From Nostoc paludosum FACHB-159 (GTDB lineage Bacteria > Cyanobacteriota > Cyanobacteriia > Cyanobacteriales > Nostocaceae), in the NCBI RefSeq assembly GCF_014698835.1, contig NZ_JACJTU010000053.1, positions 1 to 46,343 of the forward strand: a stretch of 46,343 nucleotides of DNA. The letters run 5' to 3'. Positions within the stretch are counted from its first letter, which is position 1, and every line of letters starts with the position of its first letter. Positions 26,068-34,473 of the stretch are shown here, one piece after another. Under the pieces are notes generated by a model. It saw only the letters and a list, made by a program, of their open reading frames with translations. It had not been told where the DNA came from and searched no databases. Both the position numbers and the translations under genes were made by a program.

Positions 26068-26853
26068 TTAACTGACAGCTACACCAGCTATTTCCTCAGT
26101 AATTTGTTTGATTAACTGAGTGATGGGATGTGCAGGATAACGTAAACAAAAAACACCTTTGCTGCCTAGTTGTACCATATCTTCTGAAAGAGGTAAAATT
26201 CCAGCGACGGAAACGTTATAAATCTTCTCGATCTGTTGTTGTAAGTCAGCAAAATTCAAGCCTGGTAAGACTTTATTGATTACCAAAAACATTTTCTCTG
26301 TCTTCAATTTGTGAGCTACATCCACCGTCACAGCAGTTCCTTGAAAGTCTTGGCTATCTGGACGGAGCATAATTAATAGAACATTAGAAATACCAATGGA
26401 AAGTAAGGTTTCTTCATTTAGCCCAGGATGAGTGTCAATTAACAAATAGTCGAGTTTCAGGCTGCGGCTAAGTTCTTGAAAACCATCATTGAGGCGCACT
26501 ACATCATACCCCTCACGTAAAACTCTGGCGATTTCAGGAGCCTTAATACTAGAAGGAATCAGATAAAGCCTACCCTTGACTTTACCTATATTTCCCGATT
26601 CTGCAATGAGAGCATCAGTAACATCATGGGCGCTGTCTTGGATATCACAGCGTCCCCACAAATAGTCATTAAGAGTCAGTTGTATATTGTCTTCTTTAAA
26701 ACCAAAAATAATATGAATTCCTGGTGATTGGATATCAGTATCGATAATGCCTACACGTTGACCTTGTAACGTCATAAGAGTGGCTATATTCGCAATTAAA
26801 TTTGATTTACCAGTACCGCCACGGAATGAGTGAACAACGATGATTTGTGCCAT
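26068..26853 (-). CDS. ParA/MinD-type ATPase
   Basis: This 261-residue ATPase has the deviant Walker A FRGGTGKSN (about residues 11-18), an A' motif GIIDTDIQSPG and a Walker B-like region LLIDTHPGL. It resembles ParA/MinD proteins that position cargo or act as switches. No ParB partner or plasmid gene lies nearby. Instead it sits between a membrane sensor and a tandem CNB protein, all on the minus strand with 49- and 76-bp gaps. A role in placing or gating the adjacent peptide exporter is a reasonable guess, not shown. It starts at the ATG at 26853. Confidence 0.85.
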   Translation of the reverse strand: MAQIIVVHSFRGGTGKSNLIANIATLMTLQGQRVGIIDTDIQSPGIHIIFGFKEDNIQLTLNDYLWGRCDIQDSAHDVTDALIAESGNIGKVKGRLYLIPSSIKAPEIARVLREGYDVVRLNDGFQELSRSLKLDYLLIDTHPGLNEETLLSIGISNVLLIMLRPDSQDFQGTAVTVDVAHKLKTEKMFLVINKVLPGLNFADLQQQIEKIYNVSVAGILPLSEDMVQLGSKGVFCLRYPAHPITQLIKQITEEIAGVAVS

Positions 26854-26902
26854 AAGTTATTTGTCATTAATCATTGGTTATTAGTCATCGATCGCTAGTC
26901 TA

Positions 26903-28336
26903 TTAATCTTCATCAGCATCAACTGTTAAATTCAATTCTTCAACACAAAGCGATCGCTCTTTCAAAGATTGCACCTGGGTTTGTAATCTTTGGTAGTATT
27001 GTGTCTCTGTTTCGCTAACATTTGGTTTAAATTCTTTGAGTTTTAGAAGCTTTTTTTGTAACTGTCGAAAGTTTTCGTTTTCTGTAATTTCTGCAACGTC
27101 TGTGGCTCTTTTGCTTTCGTCAATCTCAATCCGAAGTTCCTGAACTTGCACTTTTAACTTCTGATCTCGCATTCTGACTTCTTCTGCCATCTCTAAGAAA
27201 ACACGCACTAATTGACCGATATCATCTTGGCTATGACCGAATTTCGCCAAATTGTGATGTAATTCCAGTACATCTGCATCAAAATTGTCATACTCTAGTG
27301 CTTGGGCAGTAATAGTGAGGGCGTGAATCGGCTGAGAAATACTCAACCCTAACAACACTGCGATGATTACTGTAATTCCTCCCACAACCACTACACTAGT
27401 ACCATGCAACCAAATTAGCCGATTCAAAGGAGCGATAAATTCTGCTTTGGGTTGGTTTACTCCTAATATCCAAGGTTGAGTTGCTAAGGGTGCAAAGCCT
27501 ATTATCTGCGATCGCAATTCAGACGTGACGTGACCCGGCTGCTTAGCTCTCACCATCACCTCTAAGTCGGGAATATCTAAACTCTCAATCTGATTCAAAC
27601 TATGGTGTTTATTCTCCACAACCTGCTTGAGATTATTACTTGACAAATAAGGAAGGTTATGGTTATCCAAATAATCTTCGGATTGGCTGATGATTATTCC
27701 CTGCTGGTCTATTAAAAAGACGTAGGACTCCATGCCTAGATGCAAGGCTTTAATAGTCGCCCAAATGTCTTGTTCGCGAATTTTGAGTAGGGTGGCTCCG
27801 AGAATCTCCCCGTTAGACGAGCGCACGGGTTCAGAAAAGAATATTCCTCGACTTTTGCTTGTTTCATCCAAAAAGATGCTAGAACCGTAAAAGTTGCCTT
27901 GGATGTGGGAATAGTTTTGTCCAATGAATTTTGCATCTGTCGCCGCTAGACATTGACCATTTTTATCTATCAACAAAACAGCATCAACGTCTGAATAAGA
28001 GCGAAACAGGTTTTCTATTGTTTGTTGTAAGTTGCGATCTTCAACTTCTGGCTTTTGGGACGTAGTAGCCGTAAGAAAATCTATGACATACCCATCGCTG
28101 CTAGCTTGAGTAACAACACGATGGCGATCGATAATTAACTGGTCGAAGCGAGTAGCAAAACTGCTGGCTAACAATTCTAGTTTGCTGTATTCGCCAGCTT
28201 CTACACTGTTTAAGCTCTGTTGTAGATTGTAGCAAGCAGTGAAGATCATCGGTATCAGCACAGCACAAACTAAGGCTATCGAAATTTTGGCAGCGATCGG
28301 CCAAGCTGGTGGGTAAAAAAACCAATGTTTGTGCAT
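26903..28336 (-). CDS. Membrane sensor: dCache-like domain, HAMP, coiled coil, no output domain
   Basis: This 477-residue protein has a first membrane helix at about residues 15-37 and an extracytoplasmic domain of about 260 residues. Cache-type phrases are seen (VDAVLLIDKNGQCLAATDAK, YVFLIDQQGIIISQSED). A second helix lies at about 303-328 (VVVVGGITVIIAVLLGLSIS), then a HAMP linker (SQPIHALTITAQALEYDNFD) and a long coiled coil to the end. There is no kinase, cyclase, GGDEF or chemoreceptor signalling tip. The signal must go to a partner, perhaps the ParA-like ATPase 49 bp downstream. The ATG at 28336 starts a positively charged N-terminus suited to an uncleaved membrane anchor. Confidence 0.8.
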   Translation of the reverse strand: MHKHWFFYPPAWPIAAKISIALVCAVLIPMIFTACYNLQQSLNSVEAGEYSKLELLASSFATRFDQLIIDRHRVVTQASSDGYVIDFLTATTSQKPEVEDRNLQQTIENLFRSYSDVDAVLLIDKNGQCLAATDAKFIGQNYSHIQGNFYGSSIFLDETSKSRGIFFSEPVRSSNGEILGATLLKIREQDIWATIKALHLGMESYVFLIDQQGIIISQSEDYLDNHNLPYLSSNNLKQVVENKHHSLNQIESLDIPDLEVMVRAKQPGHVTSELRSQIIGFAPLATQPWILGVNQPKAEFIAPLNRLIWLHGTSVVVVGGITVIIAVLLGLSISQPIHALTITAQALEYDNFDADVLELHHNLAKFGHSQDDIGQLVRVFLEMAEEVRMRDQKLKVQVQELRIEIDESKRATDVAEITENENFRQLQKKLLKLKEFKPNVSETETQYYQRLQTQVQSLKERSLCVEELNLTVDADED

Positions 28337-28625
28337 AGCCTGATTGTTGCCTATTGCCTGTTATAGTTAGCAGCTTAGGAAAAGCAAGCAATTACTTCAA
28401 TGCACAATCTTTGTATAAGGCTCACACTTTTTTAGGTTTTAAGAATTCTCAGGACTTACGCACACTAGCAATCTTTAACCTTTCAATGGCGGTTTGAATG
28501 GTTGCTGCCAGATTAACTTGCGCCGCATCTGTGCAAAAATCCCAAAAGCCTAGTCTTTAAACGGACATGATATAAGAGGGCGGTTACACCATTGCACTTC
28601 CCACATTTTCCCCTAACATTTTAAT

Positions 28626-28752
28626 AGACCTCTTGCAAAAGTGTTTTTTGCAAGAGGTGGGAAAAGGTAAAAGGTTAAAGGGGAAAGGAAAATACCAAAC
28701 CTTTCCCCCTTTCCCTTTCCCCTTTTCCCTACTTCTGCAAGAAGTCTAATCA
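28626..28752. repeat. MITE-like element with internal hairpin
   Basis: The left end ATAGACCTCTTGCA and right end TGCAAAGAAGTCTAAT are imperfect inverted repeats. Near the left end, ACCTCTTGCAAAA (28630-28642) pairs perfectly with TTTTGCAAGAGGT (28648-28660). The same left end (TTAGACCTCTTGCAAAA) occurs at about 1918. Confidence 0.6.
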
Positions 28753-29144
28753 GCTATTTCCTGGCTATGTAATTGGGATTTTATAATTTCAGTTTGTACC
28801 CGCAAAGCAACGCTAATAATTTTGTCTTCAAGTCCTGCCTTGAGTGCAGCCACGACTTCGCTGCTGTATTCCGAAGTCGTTAGAAGATAACTAAGTATAA
28901 AAGTTTATGTAAATTTTTAATTTTGCTATAAAAAAAAATTATCATAAAGGAAAGGTAGTTAAATTTTTTTAAACAAATTCTACTAAATTGATTAAATTAA
29001 TTTCCTGAATGTGAAGAATTTTTTATTTTCTTTGCAGAAATTTTAGTTAAAGGCAGAAGGCAGAGGGCAGAAGGTAAAACCCTCAATAGCAAAGGGTTTC
29101 GCTCAGCTGTATTTTACATTTAATTATGTCTGCTTACTTAGCAT

Positions 29145-29180
29145 TTCCCAATCAAATGAGGTACCTGATTTGATTGGGAA
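29145..29180. promoter_or_regulatory. 36-bp near-perfect palindrome upstream of the HemD-like gene
   Basis: The left half (TTCCCAATCAAAT-GAGGT) and right half (ACCT-GATTTGATTGGGAA) pair at all but one position around GGTACC. With no spacer it suits binding of a dimeric regulator or cruciform extrusion better than a terminator. It lies 85 bp before the chosen start of the next gene. Confidence 0.45.
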
Positions 29181-29265
29181 CCGCTATCAAGCTTTACCAT
29201 CTTGTGATATCATTTGCGGCTAATCATAAGTGATTAACCGGACAGTTACCTGTTCCCTTTTAACA

Positions 29266-30105
29266 ATGCACATTGAATCAACAGAAATTAATTTGCTCAC
29301 TTCATCTAGCAAATTACCTCTACATAACAAGAGAATTGTAGTGACAGCACCGAGAAATTATGCTTGTAGGTTGTCTGAACAGATCATCAAAAAAGGTGGT
29401 TTACCTATTTTGATGCCTACTATCGAAACCTGTTATTTATCAAACTATACTCAGTTAGACAACGCTTTGAGCCGCATCAAAGAATTTGATTGGATTATCT
29501 TCACAAGCAGGAACGGAATAATTGCATTTTTTCAGCGCATGAATGATTTAGATATTCCTGTATCTGTGTTAGAAAATTGCCAATTATGTGCATTGGGAAA
29601 AGATTCAGAAAGCTTATTGTCGTTTAGTGGCAAGGTGGATTTAATTCCCAAAGAATCTAGCCCAGCTGGAATTGTCGCCGAATTAAAAACAATTGTCCAA
29701 ATTGATGAAAAAAAAGTGCTGGTACCTGCTCCAGAAGTTGTGGGTTTGCCGGAACCTAATGTTATACCCAATTTAATTACAGACCTAGAGAATTTGGGCA
29801 TAAAAGTGACTCGCGTACCTGCATATATTACCCAGGGTTTAGATAAAAATATTTACAGTATTGAATTAGACTTGATTCGTCAAGGAAAGATTGATGTTAT
29901 TGCTTTTAGTAGCACGGCGGAAATAGAAAGCTTTTTGAGAATGGTCAACTCTCCAAGGGATTACGGAGATTGTGCGATCGCTTGCTTTGGCCCCTACACA
30001 ACAGCCAATGCTCAAAAGTTGGGAATGACTGTCTCGATCGTGTCTCAGAATTATAGTTCATTTGAGGGATTTGCTGAAGCGATCGCCAAATTTTTCGCTC
30101 TGTGA
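29266..30105 (+). CDS. hemD: Uroporphyrinogen-III synthase family protein
   Basis: This protein of about 279 residues has the two-lobed HemD pattern: RIVVTAPRNYACRLSEQI at the start, WIIFTSRNGIIAFF, then VIAFSSTAEIESFL in the second lobe and CFGPYTTANAQKLGM near the end. The family closes hydroxymethylbilane into uroporphyrinogen III for haem, chlorophyll and cobalamin synthesis. It may be a paralog rather than the housekeeping enzyme, since no other tetrapyrrole gene is adjacent. I chose the ATG at 29266; a GTG at 29230 would add 12 residues without family support. No clear ribosome binding site precedes either start. Confidence 0.72.
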   Translation: MHIESTEINLLTSSSKLPLHNKRIVVTAPRNYACRLSEQIIKKGGLPILMPTIETCYLSNYTQLDNALSRIKEFDWIIFTSRNGIIAFFQRMNDLDIPVSVLENCQLCALGKDSESLLSFSGKVDLIPKESSPAGIVAELKTIVQIDEKKVLVPAPEVVGLPEPNVIPNLITDLENLGIKVTRVPAYITQGLDKNIYSIELDLIRQGKIDVIAFSSTAEIESFLRMVNSPRDYGDCAIACFGPYTTANAQKLGMTVSIVSQNYSSFEGFAEAIAKFFAL

Positions 30106-30251
30106 TTTTCCTGTCCACCTTATGGTAGATGTAAACTAGCTCCACTAGCTGCTTCTTAAATTTAGAAAACTCAACCACAATTAACTCTAGACTAGCTGCA
30201 CATAAACCCGTAGTATCGAAAATGGAGTTTATATTAGTTAGGGATTTTTAC

Positions 30252-30548
30252 ATGGCAACTTACAAGGTCACATTAAAGACCCCAGATGGCGAACAAGTAA
30301 TTGACGCTCCTGACGATCAGTACATCCTAGATACCGCAGAAGAGGAAGGAATCGACTTGCCCTACTCCTGTAGAGCTGGTTCTTGCTCTACCTGCGCTGG
30401 AAAACTGATTTCAGGTGAAGTCGACCAATCGGATCAGAACTTCTTAGACGACGATCAAATCAATGCCGGATGGGTTCTGACATGCTATGCCTATCCCGCT
30501 TCTGATTGTGTCATTGAAACCCATCAAGAGGAAGCGCTAAACGCTTAA
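30252..30548 (+). CDS. petF: Plant-type [2Fe-2S] ferredoxin
   Basis: This 98-residue ferredoxin carries electrons from photosystem I to FNR, nitrogen assimilation and other acceptors. The cluster ligands are Cys40, Cys45, Cys48 (PYSCRAGSCSTCAG) and Cys78 (LTCYAYP). The DLPYSCRAGSCSTCAGKL and DQSDQNFLDDDQI stretches match the vegetative PetF type rather than the heterocyst FdxH type. The ATG at 30252 gives the normal family length; an upstream in-frame ATG at 30222 would add ten residues. Confidence 0.93.
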   Translation: MATYKVTLKTPDGEQVIDAPDDQYILDTAEEEGIDLPYSCRAGSCSTCAGKLISGEVDQSDQNFLDDDQINAGWVLTCYAYPASDCVIETHQEEALNA

Positions 30549-30916
30549 TTTAAGAAATCTGGATTTAATAAAGAGCAAGTTTTTAGCGTGCGTTACGGGC
30601 ATTGTTCCTAACCCACCTAAAATCTTAAGTTGTGAGTTACCCTACGCGATAACACAACACCCTTTGGGTGACGCTCCTCCGTCGCTCTAAGCGTACCCCT
30701 GCGGGGAAGCAAGCTACGCGGTAGCGTCTCGTAGAGAAGCTATGCCGCAGGCTTTACCCTGCGCTAACACCAGTCGTCTAGAGAAGGAAACCTTCTTGCA
30801 GTGCTGGTTCACCAGCTACTACAGATTTGGCAACCAAAGCAACCCACTAGCTCACCTACAAGATTTAAAATTTTGCACTTTCCTAAAAAACCTGCATAGG
30901 TTCAGCAAATCACACG

Positions 30917-30947
30917 AAAAAGCGCTCTCTAAAAAGGAGCGCTTTTT
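30917..30947 (+). terminator. Rho-independent terminator-like hairpin
   Basis: AAAAAGCGCTC (30917-30927) pairs perfectly with GAGCGCTTTTT (30937-30947), giving a GC stem and a T-run on each strand. It may end the ferredoxin transcript about 370 bp downstream of its stop. Confidence 0.75.
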
Positions 30948-30992
30948 ATTGCAAATCTGATATACAGCAGCTACGCGTAGCGTGTCAAAAAC

Positions 30993-31029
30993 AAAAGTTT
31001 GATCGCAAGTTCCCTGCGATCAAACTTTT
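30993..31029. terminator. 15-bp perfect hairpin, terminator-like in both directions
   Basis: AAAAGTTTGATCGCA (30993-31007) pairs with TGCGATCAAACTTTT (31015-31029) around a 7-nt loop. The ends give T-runs on both strands. Confidence 0.7.
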
Positions 31030-31174
31030 CAATACGGATTTTGGATTGATAATTTCTTTTAAAGGGCAATACAGTTCAGTTAAGGAACTTGCCAATAAAA
31101 AAATATCTTTGCATTGAATTTTGGAATTTTTCTAGAGATAATAAAAGCCTTATAAGCAACTGCTCACAACAGAT

Positions 31175-31495
31175 ATGTCAATAAGTTGGATTTACCTCAT
31201 TGCAGCAATTCTTTTTGAAGTTTCAGGTACAACTTGCATGAAATTATCAGAAGGATTTACTAAAATAGTCCCTTCAGTATTAATATTTGTTTTTTATGCA
31301 CTTTGTCTTACTTTTTTGACTCTGGCTCTCAAAAAACTTGAAGTCAGTCTGGCTTATTCTGTTTGGGCTGGTTTGGGAACTATCCTAGTCGCGATGATTG
31401 GTATGATTTGGTTTCGTGAATCTGCAACATTAACCAAACTCATTTCCATCACCTTAATAATCATTGGCGTAATTGGTATAAATTCGAGTCGATGA
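31175..31495 (+). CDS. Small multidrug resistance (SMR) family transporter
   Basis: This 106-residue protein has four membrane helices, the standard SMR size. The essential glutamate is Glu15 (AAILFEVSGTTCMKLSEG). The family swaps protons for cationic or guanidinium compounds as an antiparallel dimer. The phrases VSLAYSVWAGLGTILVAMIG and ESATLTKLISITLIIIGVIG are typical. Gdx-type guanidinium export cannot be separated from drug export by eye. No neighbour hints at the substrate. Confidence 0.88.
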   Translation: MSISWIYLIAAILFEVSGTTCMKLSEGFTKIVPSVLIFVFYALCLTFLTLALKKLEVSLAYSVWAGLGTILVAMIGMIWFRESATLTKLISITLIIIGVIGINSSR

Positions 31496-32191
31496 TTCAA
31501 AAAAGCTAAAACGTAATTTGGAAAGTTGTTTTGAATACAGAAATCTTTGCTTTAGGAAAGTAAAACCATAGTTCTACGGCAGATTGCAAGTTGGTGAGGT
31601 ACAGGGGGAAAAGGGTAAAGGTTTTTTCTTTCCCCTTTTCCCCAAAACCCGACAAGTATTGAGATCGTAGTACAATGCGGTTCAGTTAAGAGCTAATTGT
31701 ACAAAATTGTGGGTTTTACCAGACGCGATAAATCACCGTCTCTACAACTGTTCTGGCTTTATCTGAACTGTATTGGATCGTAGTAAGGGTGCACAGCTGT
31801 GCGCCCCTACCCGCGTACTTAATTTACCTGAAAAGCGCTGTATTTTTAAGCCTATTGCCTATTGCCTACTATATTTTTGGATTCAGCAATTAAACGATTT
31901 CCTCAAATAAAAATACCTCGTCTTTTACAGGGACGAGGGAAATTAACCAAAACTCATGATTCTGCTGATTGCTGGTGTAATGAATACATCAGCAATTTCT
32001 ATTGTTCCTTTAGCAGAGCAAACTTAACTGAATGTACCTAAAAGTATAGTAAACCTCGGTAAATATAGCCCACAAGTAATTGACTTTTAATACTTTACCA
32101 AAGACAATCAAAATGATGCAGCCAAAGTGGCAAGTATTTTATACACTGAGCCAGAAAGAACATTCAGCAAGGGAAAAGTCAGGGCAAAAAT
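31496..32191. other. Intergenic region between SMR and GatD genes
   Basis: No gene is seen in 696 bp. Contents are an inverted repeat of G/C tracts at about 31605-31643 (GGGGAAAAGGG against CCCCTTTTCCCC), a MITE with target duplication at 31663-31785, and a short hairpin CCTCGTC/GACGAGG (31916-31922 and 31932-31938). Confidence 0.6.
31663..31785. mobile_element. 103-bp MITE flanked by an exact 10-bp target duplication
   Basis: The element spans 31673-31775. Its ends are CAATGCGGTTCAGTTAAGAG and, on the other strand, CAATACAGTTCAGATAAAGC. It is flanked by GATCGTAGTA at 31663-31672 and again at 31776-31785. No gene is inside. The paired direct repeats show real insertion. Confidence 0.85.
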
Positions 32192-33016
32192 TTAAACTTG
32201 CGTTGTCGCACGAGTTGGTAAACTAACTTTTAATCGCTGAAACATTGCTTCCCGTGCTTGGAGAGCAAGATTATCATCTAATGGTTCTAAAGTAATTGCC
32301 TGTTGATACTTTAGCCGCAATGCTGTTTGAATTAACCAATCAGCTACGAAGGGATTTTTAGGTAACAAAGGGCCATGAGAATAGGTAGCGATCGCATTTT
32401 GATAAAACGCTCCCTCTGTCCCATCTTCACCATTATTACCTAAGCCGTACACCACTCGCCCCAATGCTTCTACTTTTCCGAGTTTGGTACGTCCACCGTG
32501 ATTTTCAAAACCTACCAAATACGGTGTACTACCTGTCATCTCTGCTAAATCTTGCGCCAAACGTGAAGCTGTAACTTCAATGACTAAATTACCAATACAG
32601 CGCTTAGTATTTTCACCAGGATGTACAGAAACTAAATCGAGTATTCCCAAGCCATCAATACGTTGTCCTAAGCCTGGTTCATAATAGTGTCCCAGCAATT
32701 GGGGAGAACCACAGGTAAAAACCCCTGGTGTCCCATTTTCAATTTTCTCGCGCATGGCGTCAGCTTTTGCACCTTGGAGATCGCGCATGACAATTTCTTG
32801 CTGACGGTCTTGTGCGCCACCACCAACTATGACATCTACAGATTTAATATCAGCTGCTGTGGCATTTTGGTCTAAGGGTAATATTTTAACAGTGTATCCC
32901 CGCCACTGAGCGCGACGTTCTATAGTAATTACATTACCGCGATCGCCATAGGTACTCATCAGCGTCGGATACAACCAACCAATTGTTAATTCTAAATTTT
33001 GTAAGCTCATATTCAT
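32192..33016 (-). CDS. gatD: GatD-type glutamine amidotransferase (lipid II isoglutaminyl synthase subunit)
   Basis: This 274-residue class I glutaminase of the CobB/CobQ-like type supplies ammonia to MurT for amidation of the D-Glu residue of lipid II. The nucleophile is Cys102 (GVFTCGSPQLLGHYY) and the catalytic His is His214 (ATYSHGPLLPKNP). GGGAQDRQQ and GFENHGGRT are typical of GatD. It lies 119 bp downstream of MurT on the same strand. The gap holds a heptamer repeat array that runs right up to the start, so the ATG at 33016 (or the one at 33010) has no visible ribosome binding site. Confidence 0.88.
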   Translation of the reverse strand: MNMSLQNLELTIGWLYPTLMSTYGDRGNVITIERRAQWRGYTVKILPLDQNATAADIKSVDVIVGGGAQDRQQEIVMRDLQGAKADAMREKIENGTPGVFTCGSPQLLGHYYEPGLGQRIDGLGILDLVSVHPGENTKRCIGNLVIEVTASRLAQDLAEMTGSTPYLVGFENHGGRTKLGKVEALGRVVYGLGNNGEDGTEGAFYQNAIATYSHGPLLPKNPFVADWLIQTALRLKYQQAITLEPLDDNLALQAREAMFQRLKVSLPTRATTQV

Positions 33017-33049
33017 AATTCGTAATTCGTAATTCGTAATTCGTAATTC
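33017..33049. repeat. Heptamer repeat (aattcgt)n upstream of gatD
   Basis: Five copies of the heptamer abut the gatD start codon. It is the same unit as at 21342-21375 and fills the position of the ribosome binding site. Confidence 0.9.
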
Positions 33050-33135
33050 GATTGGGTGCTGGGAAATAGGGAGTGGGGAATAAAAAATAATTTTTCTAAT
33101 TTATAACTCCTCACTCCTAACTCCTCACTTCTAAT

Positions 33136-34473
33136 TTAAAGAATTTTGCGACCAGTGAGAACTTCTCGCACTTCGAGCATGGCTGAATAAGTAGGGAGAA
33201 TGTGCAAAGTTTCATTCTCTGGTGTATGCTCTAGGGCAGTAGCGATCGCTTGGCGCAAATCTTCTTGGACAATTAAATTTAATGTACTATCAGGAGATTT
33301 CTGGCTGTAACGCAGGCGTAGCGCCATATCATAAACGCGATCGCCACTTACTACTAAAGTTCCTCCACGTTCGACTAATTTCTCAGTATCCACGTCCCAA
33401 ATCCAGGATACATCGGTGCCATCGGGTGTGCGATCGTTTAATACTAGCAGTGTAGTTTTATCTGTGCTTTGAGTCACTACGCGAATTGTTTCATTTGTGC
33501 CTACAGGATTTTTTGATAACAAAATCCGTACTTTTTTACCATTAATTACTAAATCTTCAGCACGACCAAAAGCGGCTTGGAAATTTTTAATAGTATCTTT
33601 AATTGTTGTTTCATCAACTCCTAATTCTTTAGCTGCTGTTACTGCTGCCAAAGTATTGTATTTGTTATATAAACCAACGAGAATTTGCGGCCATTCACTA
33701 CTTTCCAGACTCGGTTGACTTTTACTAAAACCACACTTGGGACAAGTAAAATCTCCCAAATGCGACAAGTAGACACCTTTATAATCTAGGGAATGTCCAC
33801 ATTTTGGACAATAAATAGAATCAACAGCGTGAGGAATTGCTTCTAGATAATGTTCTGGTTCATTCAAGCCGAAGAATAACACCTTTTGGGGTAACTGCTG
33901 ACCCAGATGAGATAAAGTTGGGTCGTCAGCATTAGGAATTACTACTGTTTCTGGCGGTAACGTAGAAATTACCTTTGTCCAACGCTTACTAATTGTGTCT
34001 ACTTCCCCGTATCTATCGAGTTGGTCGCGGAACAAGTTTAAACAAAGAATAATTTGCGGTTGGAGTGGAGTTAATACTTTTGGAACAATATTTTCATCAA
34101 CTTCCAAAATCGCATAATCAACATCTAGCGTTCCCACTAAATTAGTGCTTTCCAACAAAGCTGTTATCAAGCCGTTTTCCAGATTTGCACCTGTAGAATT
34201 ATGAGCAATGCGATAACCTTTGTTTTCTAGTATCGTTTTTAAAAGTAGCGATGTTGTGGTTTTGCCATTAGTACCGGCAATTAAAATCACTCCCTTTTTA
34301 ACTTGCTGACTCAATAATTGTAAAAGCCTCTTTTCAATGCGACGAGCAATTGAGCCTGGTAATACACTAGCAGCACCGAGACGCAGCGATCGCACTAAAA
34401 ACGTCACACTTTTTGCTACTGACACCGCAAAACCCAATCGCACTCTATCTATGACTTGTATTTTGTTTCCCAC
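33136..34473 (-). CDS. murT: MurT-type Mur ligase (lipid II isoglutaminyl synthase subunit)
   Basis: This 445-residue enzyme activates the alpha-carboxyl of D-Glu in lipid II so that GatD-derived ammonia can amidate it. The Mur ligase P-loop is GTNGKTTT (67-74). A zinc ribbon inserted in the middle domain (YCPKCGHSL ... FTCPKCGFSK, about 220-250) is characteristic of MurT. The C-terminal DUF1727-like region holds LNDRTPDGTDVSWIWD. The GTG at 34473 gives the usual N-terminus (KIQVIDRVRLGFAVSVAKS); an overlapping ATG two bases upstream is out of frame. Together with gatD this predicts amidated peptidoglycan. Confidence 0.9.
   Translation of the reverse strand: MGNKIQVIDRVRLGFAVSVAKSVTFLVRSLRLGAASVLPGSIARRIEKRLLQLLSQQVKKGVILIAGTNGKTTTSLLLKTILENKGYRIAHNSTGANLENGLITALLESTNLVGTLDVDYAILEVDENIVPKVLTPLQPQIILCLNLFRDQLDRYGEVDTISKRWTKVISTLPPETVVIPNADDPTLSHLGQQLPQKVLFFGLNEPEHYLEAIPHAVDSIYCPKCGHSLDYKGVYLSHLGDFTCPKCGFSKSQPSLESSEWPQILVGLYNKYNTLAAVTAAKELGVDETTIKDTIKNFQAAFGRAEDLVINGKKVRILLSKNPVGTNETIRVVTQSTDKTTLLVLNDRTPDGTDVSWIWDVDTEKLVERGGTLVVSGDRVYDMALRLRYSQKSPDSTLNLIVQEDLRQAIATALEHTPENETLHILPTYSAMLEVREVLTGRKIL

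Larger units (their letters stand above)
28337..29265. other. Long intergenic region with several repeat elements
   Basis: I see no gene in these 929 bp. The region contains the 14-mer CGGACATGATATAA near 28561 (also at 24809), a hairpin element at 28626-28752, G-rich 'ggcagaa' repeats at 29053-29075, and the text TTTAATTATGTCTGC-y-TACTTA (about 29119), shared with about 37979. A near-perfect 36-bp palindrome sits just upstream of the HemD-like gene. Confidence 0.6.
30549..31174. other. Intergenic region with dispersed repeats and two strong hairpins
   Basis: No gene is supported. Text at 30660-30760 (ggtgacgctcctccgtcgct, tagcgtctcgtagagaagc) is of the kind repeated widely in Nostoc genomes; a 72-codon frame across it is spurious. 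Two terminator-like hairpins follow. CAATACAGTTCAGTTAAGGA (31067-31086) matches the end of the MITE at 31673. Confidence 0.6.
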
